Below, piece after piece: positions 1 through 8,246 of a stretch of 40,651 nucleotides of DNA. The translations under genes were made by a program, and so were the position numbers. Within the stretch, counting starts at the first letter, position 1. Each line of letters begins with the position of its first letter. This stretch comes from Clostridiales bacterium (GTDB taxonomy: Bacteria > Bacillota > Clostridia > Lachnospirales > WQUN01), in NCBI GenBank assembly GCA_031271295.1, contig JAISVZ010000172.1, forward strand, positions 1-40,651. Direction: 5' to 3'. A model generated the notes under the pieces. The model worked only from the letters and a program-made list of their open reading frames with translations, was not told the origin of the DNA and ran no database searches.

Positions 1-1
1 T

Positions 2-100
2 GTGCAAATTCCGAATAAAAAAACTCAGATTGGCGAAATTCTTAATTGCCAGAAAGAAATATATGACGCCTTTGGAATCAACACGCCTTTATCGTTATGA
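2..100 (+). CDS. C-terminal fragment of an ORF entering from the left edge
   Basis: An open frame runs from the window edge to a TGA at 98-100, giving about 32 residues ending ...FGINTPLSL. It is too short to name. The tail has the charged, helical look of some transposase C-termini, but that is only an impression. It lies in the same reading frame as the following ABC transporter gene, separated by the TGA and nine codons, so the two may meet at an old recombination junction. It could also be non-coding. Confidence 0.3.
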   Translation: MQIPNKKTQIGEILNCQKEIYDAFGINTPLSL

Positions 101-127
101 GTTGACGGGAATCCGGGCTTAAAGGCT

Positions 128-1843
128 GTGCCGTTTTCAGGTATATCCGGGATTATAAATTACCTTGTTCAAGGGCTATTCCCCGCCTTTACTGCCTTTG
201 TGTTATCTAAACTGTTTAATGATGCCTACAATTTGTCTCAAGGAACAGATACATTGCAATCTATCATTATGTATGGAGCATTATTTGTGATGGCATACGC
301 CGTTGTTTATATTTTACAATTAATTTGCAGTATTACAATTAACGCGGGGGTATATGAAAAATGCACAAGTTATTATAATATGCAAATATCCGAAAAAACT
401 GCCAAACTTCCGCTGATATATTTTGAAAACAGTGAAATATTAAATTTACAAAGCAGAGCAAAATACTGTGTTAATGAAGAAACTTTGAGCGCGTTGTATA
501 TGTCGTCTGCGGTTTTAATTACGAATATTATTAGCGTTATTTCAACTATAATGGTATTATCAGTATATAACATTTGGTTTTTTCCAATTTCATTGTTGAG
601 TGTTTTACCTTATTTCATAGCAAGAATTATAAGGGGAAAAGAATTTTATTTACTAAAAAGGAGACAAGCAAAAAAAAGCCGTCGATTAAGCTATTTGTGG
701 GGATTGTTTAATAATAAGCAAACTGTTAAAGAAATGAGGGTAATGGGGTTTGAAAATTATGTTACTGACAAGTGGATTGAAATAAGGGATGAAGTAAATG
801 AAGAATTATGGCAGCATAACATTAAAGATGCGATATCACTGCTCTTTTGTGACGCGCTAAAAATTATAGGTTATGGACTAAGCATATTGTTAGCATTAGT
901 GTTAGTTTTAAAAGGCAGCGTTTCCATAGGCGTTTTCGGAGCTTGCATTGCGGCATTTACGGCAATGCAGGAATCTATTAAGTCTTTCCTGATAAATCTT
1001 GGAAACCTTCCCGAAAAAGCGGCATTAGCAAATGACTATTTTGAGTTCTTGGATTTGGAAGAAGAACATAACGGTAAAACCGTATTTTCAGGTATTAAAA
1101 ATGCAATTAACATTAGCAACCTTAGTTTCAAATATCCGAATAGTGAGAATTTTGCTTTAAAAAATATCTCCCTCACAATAAAAAAAGGCGAAAAAATAGT
1201 AATCCTCGGCGTCAATGGGAGCGGGAAAACTACGCTGTCAAAAATGATATTAGGTTTATATCCGCCCGATGAAGGGGAAATTTACTACGACAATATTTTA
1301 CTTAGCGAAATAGAAAGAGAATCGCTTTACAATCATATATCCGCCATATCACAAAATTTTGTGGAATACAGTTTAAGTTTGCGTGAAAATGTTGCTATTT
1401 CTGACCTTAAGAAAATTTCGGACGATTTAGCTATTACCGAAACAATTAAAAATGTTGGATTAGAGGAATTATTGACATTAAGCAATGGATTAGAAACGCA
1501 AATGGGACGAGAATTTGGCGGAGAGGAGCCCTCCGGCGGTCAATGGCAAAAACTTGCTATTGCGCGTGGGCTTTTTAAGCCGAGCGAATTTATAATACTT
1601 GACGAACCTACCAGCGCATTAGACCCTATAATCGAAACCGAAATATTAAAGCAATTTATTGAAATAGCGGAAAATAAAACAGCTATTATCATATCCCATA
1701 GAATAGGGCTTTGTAAACTTGCCGACAAAATTGTCGTAATGAAAGACGGACAGATATGTGAGATAGGCACACATATCAGTTTAATCAACAGTAACGGTGA
1801 ATATAAAAGGTTATATACCTCACAGGAACAATGGTATCGTTAA
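128..1843 (+). CDS. ABC exporter, membrane domain fused to ATPase domain, probably 5'-truncated
   Basis: A 571-residue half-transporter: an N-terminal transmembrane domain with about five or six hydrophobic segments (residues 1-310), then an ATP-binding domain. Visible motifs are Walker A GVNGSGKTT (about 361-369), a Q-loop AISQNF, the signature PSGGQ (about 468-472), Walker B FIILDEPTSALD (about 487-498) and the H-loop ISHR (about 522). The type resembles peptide/bacteriocin or lipid exporters; the substrate cannot be told. The start used is a GTG with no good ribosome binding site. The protein begins inside what should be the first membrane helix, so roughly 15-25 residues of a normal N-terminus appear to be missing. 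An in-frame TGA lies 30 bases upstream. It may be a functional shortened form or a decaying gene. It ends just before a strong terminator. Confidence 0.8.
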   Translation: MPFSGISGIINYLVQGLFPAFTAFVLSKLFNDAYNLSQGTDTLQSIIMYGALFVMAYAVVYILQLICSITINAGVYEKCTSYYNMQISEKTAKLPLIYFENSEILNLQSRAKYCVNEETLSALYMSSAVLITNIISVISTIMVLSVYNIWFFPISLLSVLPYFIARIIRGKEFYLLKRRQAKKSRRLSYLWGLFNNKQTVKEMRVMGFENYVTDKWIEIRDEVNEELWQHNIKDAISLLFCDALKIIGYGLSILLALVLVLKGSVSIGVFGACIAAFTAMQESIKSFLINLGNLPEKAALANDYFEFLDLEEEHNGKTVFSGIKNAINISNLSFKYPNSENFALKNISLTIKKGEKIVILGVNGSGKTTLSKMILGLYPPDEGEIYYDNILLSEIERESLYNHISAISQNFVEYSLSLRENVAISDLKKISDDLAITETIKNVGLEELLTLSNGLETQMGREFGGEEPSGGQWQKLAIARGLFKPSEFIILDEPTSALDPIIETEILKQFIEIAENKTAIIISHRIGLCKLADKIVVMKDGQICEIGTHISLINSNGEYKRLYTSQEQWYR

Positions 1844-1861
1844 ATTTTGAAATACAAAAAG

Positions 1862-1898
1862 GCGCTTTGCGGGACGTTTTCCCGCGAAGCGCTTTTTT
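1862..1898. terminator. Bidirectional Rho-independent terminator
   Basis: A 13-bp stem (1862-1874 with 1880-1892, one G-U pair, 5-base loop) is followed by a run of Ts on the plus strand. On the minus strand it is followed by a T-rich stretch (complement of the As at about 1855-1860). It ends the ABC transporter transcript and can also end the minus-strand gene at 1969-2646, so the two genes converge on it. Confidence 0.85.
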
Positions 1899-1968
1899 CT
1901 GCTATGCGTTTTTTAAAATCAGCACGCTTAAAGCCGTTTTCAAAAAAATGATGGTTCAATGTTCTGCG

Positions 1969-2646
1969 TTACTGATAAGACTTAGTTTTGTCAACATATT
2001 CGCTTTTTTTGCCGCCCTTTGTGAAAATGTAAATACCGAACCCTATAATTGCGGCTGGTAAAAGCATAGAAAACATACCGTGACCGTGGTATCCGGTTAA
2101 ATCCTCAAAAAAATCAAAAAATCTTGAAACCATGCCGGATCCCGCAGCTAATACGCAGAAAATCAAAACGGGCAGCCTGTAGCGGTACAAGAAACCTGTG
2201 AATTCGGAAATTGAATCCTCCATGGCCTCACCGTGAATAATGCGCGTTCTTAAATTAAACGCATCGAAGAAACAGCTAATATACACTATGGGAATTAGGA
2301 AGCCGAAGTATCCCGTAAGCCCCGAGGTAAAAATTATGGAAAGGAAAAAAACCGACATCATAAACAACCCGCGTTTCATATAACCAAGATACATTTGCCC
2401 TGCACCCGGCATACAAACGCTGAAAATAAATGTTAGAAAAGCGTTTGGCACATGTTTTGGCACCGGGGAAACTTTTCTTGGCGAAGCGGCGTAGCCCGCT
2501 TCCGGCCTTTTTTCAATTGCGCTACTGATACAGCGCTTGCAAACCACTTTCGAATCTAAAACAACGGAACACTCCTGACACAATAACTCCCCGCAAATGT
2601 TGCAGCGGTGTACCGCTTCCCTGTCCGGATGATAACTGCAATTCAT
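1969..2646 (-). CDS. Membrane protein with N-terminal B-box-like zinc finger and TM2-like region
   Basis: A 225-residue protein of unknown function. Residues 1-45 carry a Cys/His-rich segment (C3, H6, H13, C15, C18, C23, C26 and a later CKRC pair) like the B-box-type zinc fingers found at the N-terminus of some bacterial membrane proteins. The rest has four or five hydrophobic segments. The first includes PGAGQMYLGYMKRG, a motif typical of TM2-like or DUF5683-type small membrane proteins. The start is supported by GGAGG 8 bases upstream. It stands alone on the minus strand and converges with the ABC transporter. The cytosolic finger may bind protein or metal; this is inference. Confidence 0.75.
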   Translation of the reverse strand: MNCSYHPDREAVHRCNICGELLCQECSVVLDSKVVCKRCISSAIEKRPEAGYAASPRKVSPVPKHVPNAFLTFIFSVCMPGAGQMYLGYMKRGLFMMSVFFLSIIFTSGLTGYFGFLIPIVYISCFFDAFNLRTRIIHGEAMEDSISEFTGFLYRYRLPVLIFCVLAAGSGMVSRFFDFFEDLTGYHGHGMFSMLLPAAIIGFGIYIFTKGGKKSEYVDKTKSYQ

Positions 2647-2906
2647 AATAAGCCTCCATTCCGCCGCCGGTTTTTGCTAAGTGAAACCTTGCGGCAAAAA
2701 ATATTTTTAATTTAGAATTTGTGCTCTGCGACCTTACGCGAAGAACCGCGCGCGCTTGCATTTGGCGTAAAATCGCTCCGAGATAAACAAATATACGCGA
2801 GCATAGCGGGAAAGGTTTGAAATAATTTAAAATGAGTTTATTAAAAGTTTTAATATTGGCTGTTTGTAGCGAGTTTTGAGAATAGCGGACAAACTGTTAA
2901 AGCTCT

Positions 2907-2938
2907 TCGAATGATGACATTTCTTTGTCATCATTCGA
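2907..2938. repeat. Perfect 13-bp inverted repeat
   Basis: The arm at 2907-2919 is the exact reverse complement of 2926-2938, with a 6-base loop. Only a mixed TTGTTCTT follows it, so it is a poor terminator. It sits directly upstream of the promoter candidate for the broken HAD gene and could be an operator, an mRNA hairpin or a leftover of a small repeat element. Confidence 0.6.
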
Positions 2939-2967
2939 TTGTTCTTCGGCATGTTCCGTGTTATCAT
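2939..2967 (+). promoter_or_regulatory. Weak sigma-A-type promoter candidate for the HAD pseudogene
   Basis: TTGTTC (2939-2944) and TATCAT (2962-2967) are separated by 17 bases. The match is moderate, and the -35 box touches the end of the inverted repeat at 2907-2938. Supported only by spacing and position. Confidence 0.3.
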
Positions 2968-3023
2968 AGATTTGGTTTAAATAGCAAATTATCGTGCCAA
3001 CGTAAAGTGCGGGAGGTTTTTGT

Positions 3024-3697
3024 TTGAAATACAAAGCGGTTTTTTTAGATTTTTACGGTACACTTGTGCATGAGGACGACAGAGTAATTGAGGATATAAC
3101 GCGGAAACTAAGCGCAAATTCCCAATTACCGAGTACGCCGAAGGAAATTGCCTCGTAATGGTGGGAGCAGTTTCGCCACCTGTTTGAAAACAGCAGCGGC
3201 GCTAACTACAAAACACAAAGGGAATTGGAAACCGAATCCGTTCTAAAGACTGTAGAATTTTTTAAGTGCGCAAATGCGGATTTAAAATTTGACGAAGAAT
3301 TGTTTAACTATTGGGTCAAGCCCGATATATTTGAGGATACGTTTTTGTTTTTGGAGCAAAACCCTCTGCCGGTATGTATTGTGTCAAACATCGACAGAAA
3401 CGATATTTTACGCGCGATTAAACATCACGGTATGGCTTTCGAAAATGTTGTTACCAGCGAAGACGCGAAATCTTATAAGCGCAGCCCGAAATATTTTTAA
3501 CGGCTTTGGATAAAATGAGGGTGCTTCCCTCGCAAGTGCTGCATATCGGCGATTCTTTAAGTTCGGATGTTGCGGGCGCTTACAATTTGGGAATAGATTC
3601 ATTTTGGCTGAACAGGAAAAAAAGGAACGCTGCGTATAATTGTTCGGCAACTTTTGTGGGAAATAACCTTACCGATGTGATTGAAGTGCTGAAATGA
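3024..3697 (+). pseudogene. HAD-superfamily hydrolase, broken by a stop and a frameshift
   Basis: Joining three reading segments gives a HAD phosphatase of about 224 residues. It starts at a TTG (3024) with GGGAGG upstream. Motif I reads FLDFYGTLVHEDD, motif II is in VCIVSN, motif III has a lysine in SYKRSP, and motif IV is GDSLSSDVAGA. An in-frame TAA at 3156-3158 interrupts the cap region. At about 3486-3500 the frame ends in SPKYF-stop, while the next frame continues LTALDKMRVLPSQ. Adding one base near 3489 would restore the usual SPEIFLTAL sequence, so a single-base deletion is likely. Two independent lesions argue for a true pseudogene rather than one sequencing error. Confidence 0.85.
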
Positions 3698-3742
3698 TGA
3701 AGAATAAGGCGCAACGGCAGCCGCCTTATACGCAGGAGTCAA

Positions 3743-3790
3743 ATAAAAAACAACCCTCCGCAAAGCAAAGAAATGCTTTGACGGGGGTTG
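3743..3790 (-). terminator. Terminator of the rubrerythrin gene
   Basis: An imperfect stem of about 16-17 bp (3751-3767 with 3774-3790) is followed on the minus strand by TTTTTTAT (complement of 3743-3750). The plus-strand side has no T-run, so it acts for the minus-strand gene 3826-4368. Confidence 0.8.
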
Positions 3791-3825
3791 TTCAATAAAT
3801 CAGTTACACTCATAAATTTCTTTGC

Positions 3826-4368
3826 TTAATAATTAACAGCCCTAAGTTCGAAATAAGCCTGCGGGTGCGAGCAAACCGGGCATTTTTGCGGCGCTTTTTC
3901 GCTGTCTGAGATGTGCCCGCAGTTGCGGCAAATCCATACGGTTTTGAAAGTCTTTTCAAAAACCACGCCTTTTTCGATGTTATCAAGAAGCTTAAGGTAA
4001 CGTTCCTCGTGCTCCTTTTCTATCTGACCAACGGATTCGAACAAAAACGCAATATCCGCGAAACCTTCCTCTTTAGCTTCCTCCGCCATACGTTTGTACA
4101 TTTGGGCCCATTCCTCGTGTTCTCCGCCTGCTGCAAGCTTTAAGTTCTCCGTTGTTGCTAAAATTTCTCCGCCGCATAACAGCTTAAACCAAAGTTTTGC
4201 GTGTTCCTTCTCGTTTCCGGCGGTTACTTCAAAAAATTCGGCTATTTGCTCATAGCCTTCTTTTTTTGCCTTGGACGCGAAGTAAGTATACTTATTGCGC
4301 GCCATACTTTCTCCCGCAAACGCTTCAATTAAATTCTTTTCGGTTTTGCTTCCTTTTAAATTGGGCAT
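3826..4368 (-). CDS. rbr: Rubrerythrin
   Basis: A 180-residue rubrerythrin, a cytosolic non-haem iron protein that reduces hydrogen peroxide in anaerobes with electrons from rubredoxin/NADH. The N-terminal four-helix ferritin-like domain (about 1-140) shows the diiron ligands in EAFAGESMAR, NEKEH and IEKEHEER. The C-terminal rubredoxin-like domain (about 143-180) has two Cys pairs, CRNC and CPVC, for one iron. Length and domain order match the family. AGGAGGA lies just upstream of the ATG, with a clear promoter and terminator, so it is a single-gene unit. Its presence fits an anaerobic or microaerophilic host. Confidence 0.95.
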   Translation of the reverse strand: MPNLKGSKTEKNLIEAFAGESMARNKYTYFASKAKKEGYEQIAEFFEVTAGNEKEHAKLWFKLLCGGEILATTENLKLAAGGEHEEWAQMYKRMAEEAKEEGFADIAFLFESVGQIEKEHEERYLKLLDNIEKGVVFEKTFKTVWICRNCGHISDSEKAPQKCPVCSHPQAYFELRAVNY

Positions 4369-4463
4369 ACATTTCCTCCTAATATATTATTTGAAATTAT
4401 GCCGCCGGTAATTGCAAAGTCATTATTAATTTTTCGGCGCATAGTTTCTCTTTTTCTTTATTC

Positions 4464-4491
4464 AGTATAGTTGAAAATAATTAATTGTCAA
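4464..4491 (-). promoter_or_regulatory. Promoter of the rubrerythrin gene
   Basis: On the minus strand a perfect TTGACA (complement of 4486-4491) is followed after 16 bases by TATACT (complement of 4464-4469). Transcription would start at about 4457, giving a leader of about 90 bases. No clear PerR box was recognised. Confidence 0.65.
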
Positions 4492-4580
4492 TTTGGGTAT
4501 TGCCGCAAAAATTCGCGTGAAAATTCGCAAACGAATGCCATTCGCGTTAATTCCGTTTTGCGTAAAAAAAACCATTTTCC

Positions 4581-5570
4581 TTATCCCATTCTCTGCCGCA
4601 AATAATCCGCTCTTTCTTGCCAAAGCTTTGTATCGTGGCTACGCTTTTCAATGTTATATCTTTCAATTACCGGAATTAAGTATTTTGAAAATTTTATCGC
4701 GCCCCGGTAATTTAAATGAAAAATATCATAAAAATCATTTTCCATATCAAAACCGATTTTATCTTTTTCGTCGTTAAAATTATAGTACGCAGCCAAACCC
4801 TTCGTATCTCTCTCAAGGTATTGGTAATATTCGGGGTTTAGCGGTTTATACATGGGCGTAGAATACAAAATTAGCTGTGCTTCGTTTTTTTCACACAAAT
4901 CTGCAATTTTTATCAGAGTTTTTAAATTTCCGTCATATGTTTTTTTACTATAATCCGTAAGGCTTCTGTCTCGGTTTTTATCCTGCGCTACGGTATCTTT
5001 CAAAAAGGTGTAACCCGCAAGTAAATCTATTTTATATTCTTTTTTGAGTTCTTCCTTCTTTTTTTCGTTAAAATAGTCTGCCCACAGTTCATGGTAATTA
5101 TACGGCGGGAACAGGCAGCCCAAACGTTCCGCGCCTTCCGCTGCAAATAGCGAAGCCATTACGCGGTTTTCGGAATATGGCATGTAGCTTATATTTATTC
5201 TGGTGTAATCTGTAAATTCGGAAAAAAACATAGCCGATGTTTCCAAAAAAACAAGCTTTGGGCTTTGGGTTTTAAACGCTTCTTTCATATAATAATAGGT
5301 TTGCTTAATTGTAAGCTGCGGCCCGGCCATAACGAAGGAGCTGTAGCCGGTTTCATCGTAAATTACCGAGGGTACGGCGTTACAGTACGCAAGCGAACTG
5401 CCGAAAAACATAATATCCGCCGTGTTCTTTTCCTCAAGCAAATACTGCCGCCATAAACAGCCGTAGCCGTCCCTGTAGGGGAGGGTTTTTTCGGAAAAAA
5501 TATTTACCGCATAAATTATTGCTAAAAAAAACGCTGAAATTAAAATTGCTTCCCGAATGATTTTTAACAA
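4581..5570 (-). CDS. Membrane-anchored SGNH-hydrolase-like protein
   Basis: A 329-residue protein with one N-terminal membrane anchor (ILISAFFLAIIYAVNIF) and an outside domain. The GSS motif in FFGSSLAYCN is the expected SGNH serine block, and DIFHLNYRGA near the C-terminus is the DxxH-L-N block of DltD/AlgX-type SGNH proteins. Such proteins often modify cell-wall polymers or exopolysaccharide by acyl transfer or hydrolysis; the substrate here is unknown. The TTG at 5570 was chosen because AAGGTG lies 7 bases upstream and the anchor follows at once. A longer frame up to 5648 has no good ribosome binding site. No acyltransferase partner gene is next to it, and it stands upstream of rbr in the same direction. 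Confidence 0.7.
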   Translation of the reverse strand: MLKIIREAILISAFFLAIIYAVNIFSEKTLPYRDGYGCLWRQYLLEEKNTADIMFFGSSLAYCNAVPSVIYDETGYSSFVMAGPQLTIKQTYYYMKEAFKTQSPKLVFLETSAMFFSEFTDYTRINISYMPYSENRVMASLFAAEGAERLGCLFPPYNYHELWADYFNEKKKEELKKEYKIDLLAGYTFLKDTVAQDKNRDRSLTDYSKKTYDGNLKTLIKIADLCEKNEAQLILYSTPMYKPLNPEYYQYLERDTKGLAAYYNFNDEKDKIGFDMENDFYDIFHLNYRGAIKFSKYLIPVIERYNIEKRSHDTKLWQERADYLRQRMG

Positions 5571-5738
5571 AGTATCACACCTTAAAATAGTTTGCACACT
5601 TCTCCAAATGATTGCAGATGCATAAATTTTTCGAATATATATTACCACAATTATTAAAATTGCTTAATACTTTTTTTGCGGTAACGAATATTGTGTTATC
5701 TTTGTTACATATTTTTGCCGTCTGATATTTATATTTTC

Positions 5739-5767
5739 TTGACATTATTTTTAGATGGTAATACAAT
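5739..5767 (+). promoter_or_regulatory. Strong sigma-A-type promoter of rny
   Basis: A perfect TTGACA (5739-5744), 17-base spacer, and TACAAT (5762-5767). The expected start is near 5774, giving a leader of about 90 bases with two small hairpins (near 5776-5796 and 5810-5825) before the rny ribosome binding site at 5854-5859. Confidence 0.8.
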
Positions 5768-5858
5768 TATAAAAATATCAGCCCAGATATTTTTTAGTAT
5801 TTGTCGGCGGTCAAGTGCCGTATAAATATTTTATGTACTTTGAAAACTAAATCAGGAG

Positions 5859-7430
5859 GTGATAATTATACCATTTGAAATAAGTGCGTTAACCGTAATA
5901 CTATTTGTGGTAATTTTTGTGTTTTCCGTAATAATCGGTTTTTTTATCGGTGGTTTCTATAGAAAAAGAGTTGCAGAATCTAAAATCGGCTCCGCCGAAA
6001 TAGAGGCAGAGCGTATTATAGAAGAGGCCAAAAAAGCATCGGAGGCAAGAAAGAAGGAAATACTTCTTGAGGCTAAAGAGGAAAGTATCAAAACAAAAAA
6101 CGAAGCCGAAAAAGAAGCAAAAGAAAGGCGAAACGAAGTTTCGAGAACGGAAAAGAGGCTGCTTCAAAAGGAAGAGTCGTTAGACAGAAAAAGCACCCAA
6201 ATTGAAAAAAAGGAAGAAGCAATACAAAGGAAAATGGAGAATTTAGACGCTCAAAACGAAAAGCTTAAAACTGCGGTGGAGCAGCAGCAAGTTCAGCTTG
6301 AGAAAATTTCAGGGTTTTCCGTGGAACAGGCAAAAGCTTACCTTATTTCAAGCGTTGAAGAAGAGGTAAAGCTTGAAACGGCAAAGCTCGTTAAGGACCT
6401 TGAGGCTAAGGCAAAGCAGGAAGCGGATAAAAAGGCGAAGGATATTCTGGCAACCGCGATACAAAGGTGCGCTGTGGATCACGTTACAGAAACAACGGTA
6501 TCGGTTGTAGCTCTGCCAAACGATGAAATGAAAGGCCGAATTATTGGGCGTGAGGGGCGTAATATCAGAACGCTTGAATCTCTTACGGGGATAGACCTTA
6601 TCATTGACGATACGCCGGAAGCGGTTATCTTGTCCGGGTTCGACCCTATGAGAAGAGAAATTGCAAAAATTGCGCTTGAAAAACTAATTTTAGACGGCCG
6701 GGTGCATCCGGCGCGTATAGAAGAAATGGTAGAAAAGGCAAGAAAAGAAGTTGAGACTATGATTCGCGAAGAAGGAGAGGCCGCCACATTCGAAACGGGA
6801 GTTCACGGCATCCATCATGAATTAATAAAATTATTGGGCAAAATGATGTTTAGAACGAGTTATGGTCAGAACGTACTGAAACATTCAATTGAGGTTGCAC
6901 ATTTAAGCGCCCTTATAGCGTCGGAACTCGGCGCGGACGTAGGGCTTGCAAAACGCGCGGGTTTACTTCACGATATCGGCAAATCTGTGGATCACGATGT
7001 TGAAGGTTCCCATGTAAGTATAGGCGTAGCTTTGTGCAGGAAGTATAAAGAATCGGATATCATCTTAAATGCCGTGGAAGCTCACCATGAGGATGTAGAA
7101 CCAACTAACATAATTTCCGTTATTGTACAAGCAGCGGATGCCATCTCCGCCGCAAGGCCGGGAGCACGGCGCGAAACCTTGGAATCGTACATTAAGAGGC
7201 TTCAAAAGCTTGAGGCAATTGCGGATTCCTTTAAAGGGGTGGAAAAATCCTTTGCGATACAGGCGGGCAGGGAACTGCGCATAGTTATTATTCCAACGGA
7301 TGTCAGCGATGCGGAAATGCCTCTGTTTGCGCGCAAAGTCGCTAAAAAAATAGAGGAAGAGTTAGAGTACCCAGGGCAGATAAAGATAAATCTTATCAGA
7401 GAAACAAGAGCTATAGAATACGCAAAATGA
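5859..7430 (+). CDS. rny: Ribonuclease Y
   Basis: RNase Y is a membrane-anchored endoribonuclease that starts mRNA decay in Firmicutes. The 523-residue frame shows an N-terminal membrane helix, a long charged coiled coil (about 30-200), a KH RNA-binding domain with [12 protein letters not shown] (about 225-290) and an HD domain with LLHDIGKS (about 365-372) for metal-dependent cleavage. The start is odd. The GTG at 5859 overlaps the AGGAGG (5854-5859) itself, and no ATG lies near. The optimally spaced in-frame codons are ATT (5865) and ATA (5868), so initiation may be non-canonical, making the true protein two or three residues shorter. It has its own promoter and terminator and is not part of the flagellar operon, though it lies directly upstream. 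Confidence 0.95.
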   Translation: MIIIPFEISALTVILFVVIFVFSVIIGFFIGGFYRKRVAESKIGSAEIEAERIIEEAKKASEARKKEILLEAKEESIKTKNEAEKEAKERRNEVSRTEKRLLQKEESLDRKSTQIEKKEEAIQRKMENLDAQNEKLKTAVEQQQVQLEKISGFSVEQAKAYLISSVEEEVKLETAKLVKDLEAKAKQEADKKAKDILATAIQRCAVDHVTETTVSVVALPNDEMKGRIIGREGRNIRTLESLTGIDLIIDDTPEAVILSGFDPMRREIAKIALEKLILDGRVHPARIEEMVEKARKEVETMIREEGEAATFETGVHGIHHELIKLLGKMMFRTSYGQNVLKHSIEVAHLSALIASELGADVGLAKRAGLLHDIGKSVDHDVEGSHVSIGVALCRKYKESDIILNAVEAHHEDVEPTNIISVIVQAADAISAARPGARRETLESYIKRLQKLEAIADSFKGVEKSFAIQAGRELRIVIIPTDVSDAEMPLFARKVAKKIEEELEYPGQIKINLIRETRAIEYAK

Positions 7431-7440
7431 AAACCATACG

Positions 7441-7472
7441 AAAAAAGAAGCGGAGATTTCGCTTCTTTTTTT
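7441..7472 (+). terminator. Terminator of rny
   Basis: The stem AAGAAGCG/CGCTTCTT is extended by flanking A-T pairs, has a 7-base loop and is followed by a T-run. It begins about 10 bases after the rny stop codon and separates rny from the flagellar operon. Confidence 0.85.
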
Positions 7473-7852
7473 CACATTATCTTTTTGCGCGTAAATAGCG
7501 AATAAATTTTTCGCTTTGCGTGTTTGTAAGAAATGAGAAATAATGGCGCCGCAGCGGGTGGAAATTCTATGTTTTATGGCGGTTATTCTATGAAATTTTC
7601 CGGGAGAGATTGCACATTTTTTCTTAAAAAGATAGCATTTAAACCCTAAGGTTAAAGAAATTAATTGGAAAAAGATAAAAAATTGTCTAAAATTTCACCG
7701 CTGGAAATAAAAATTTGTTGTAAATTTGTAAAACATATGGTAACATACGATTGATTAAGTGGATTTTCATTAATGCGCGAATTCATAGTGCGTAATTTTT
7801 GATGACGATTAAATATTATTTTCGGCTTTTGGCACCCGTTAGGAGGCAGGGT
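7473..7852 (+). other. Leader region before the flagellar operon, no gene seen
   Basis: An AT-rich stretch of 380 bases between the rny terminator and the flgB start. No open frame with a ribosome binding site was seen. I looked for the conserved parts of a c-di-GMP-I riboswitch, common in front of clostridial flagellar operons, and did not recognise one. A clear FliA-type promoter (TAAA...GCCGATAA) was also not seen. The region should hold the main operon promoter. Confidence 0.6.
7718..7746 (+). promoter_or_regulatory. Candidate promoter of the flagellar operon
   Basis: TTGTAA (7718-7723) and TAACAT (7741-7746) are spaced 17 bases apart, each matching four of six consensus bases. It lies about 107 bases upstream of flgB. 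It is the best match seen in the leader, but AT-richness makes chance matches likely. Confidence 0.35.
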
Positions 7853-8230
7853 ATGATAATTGAGAGAATGTTTAACCAGCCGTCCGTTATCGGCGCGGCA
7901 ATGAACGCGTTAAGTTTGCGTAATGATGTTATTCAGAACAATATTGCGAATATAGATACCGTTAACTTTAAAAAAAGCGAGGTTTTTTTCGAGGAATCTC
8001 TGCAAAAAGCTGTTGATAATATGAGTAAAACCGGCGAAGTGGATTTGTCGCATGTAAGGCCCCAGGTTAGCCGGATACATGAAAACTTCAGCCAAAGGCT
8101 CGACAGCAACAACGTTGATGTTGATACCGAAATGGCGTACCTTTACCAAAACGGTTTAAAATACGAAACACTCGCCGCGGGTATCATGAATTATTATAAA
8201 AGAATCAACTCTGTTCTTCTGGGCAGGTAA
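7853..8230 (+). CDS. flgB: Flagellar basal-body rod protein FlgB
   Basis: FlgB forms the proximal rod next to the MS ring and export gate. The 125-residue protein has the N-terminal rod/hook signature NNIANIDTVNFKKSEV, a disordered middle, and a C-terminal helix (YLYQNGLKYETLAAGI) typical of FlgB. The ATG at 7853 was chosen because AGGAGG ends 6 bases before it. A longer frame from 7799 adds residues not typical of the family. It is the first gene of the operon and is followed 16 bases later by flgC. Confidence 0.95.
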   Translation: MIIERMFNQPSVIGAAMNALSLRNDVIQNNIANIDTVNFKKSEVFFEESLQKAVDNMSKTGEVDLSHVRPQVSRIHENFSQRLDSNNVDVDTEMAYLYQNGLKYETLAAGIMNYYKRINSVLLGR

Positions 8231-8246
8231 TTAGGGAGGGAATAAC

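Larger units (their letters stand above)
2647..3023. other. Intergenic region of 377 bases, no gene seen
   Basis: This gap between the divergent minus-strand membrane protein and the broken HAD gene has no convincing coding frame with a ribosome binding site. It holds a perfect inverted repeat (2907-2938) and a weak promoter candidate (2939-2967), described separately. Confidence 0.6.

Noticed and set aside
3024-3697. Programmed stop readthrough or frameshifting in the HAD gene
   Set aside because: No slippery heptamer with a downstream structure and no special stop context was seen; two unrelated lesions fit decay better.
4492-4580. Terminator for the SGNH gene on the minus strand
   Set aside because: Only a 6-bp stem with almost no loop (CGAATG-G-CATTCG) and a weak T-run; not convincing.
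7473-7852. Possible c-di-GMP riboswitch before flgB
   Set aside because: Conserved GEMM-I sequence blocks were looked for and not found; the region is AT-rich without the expected paired helices.
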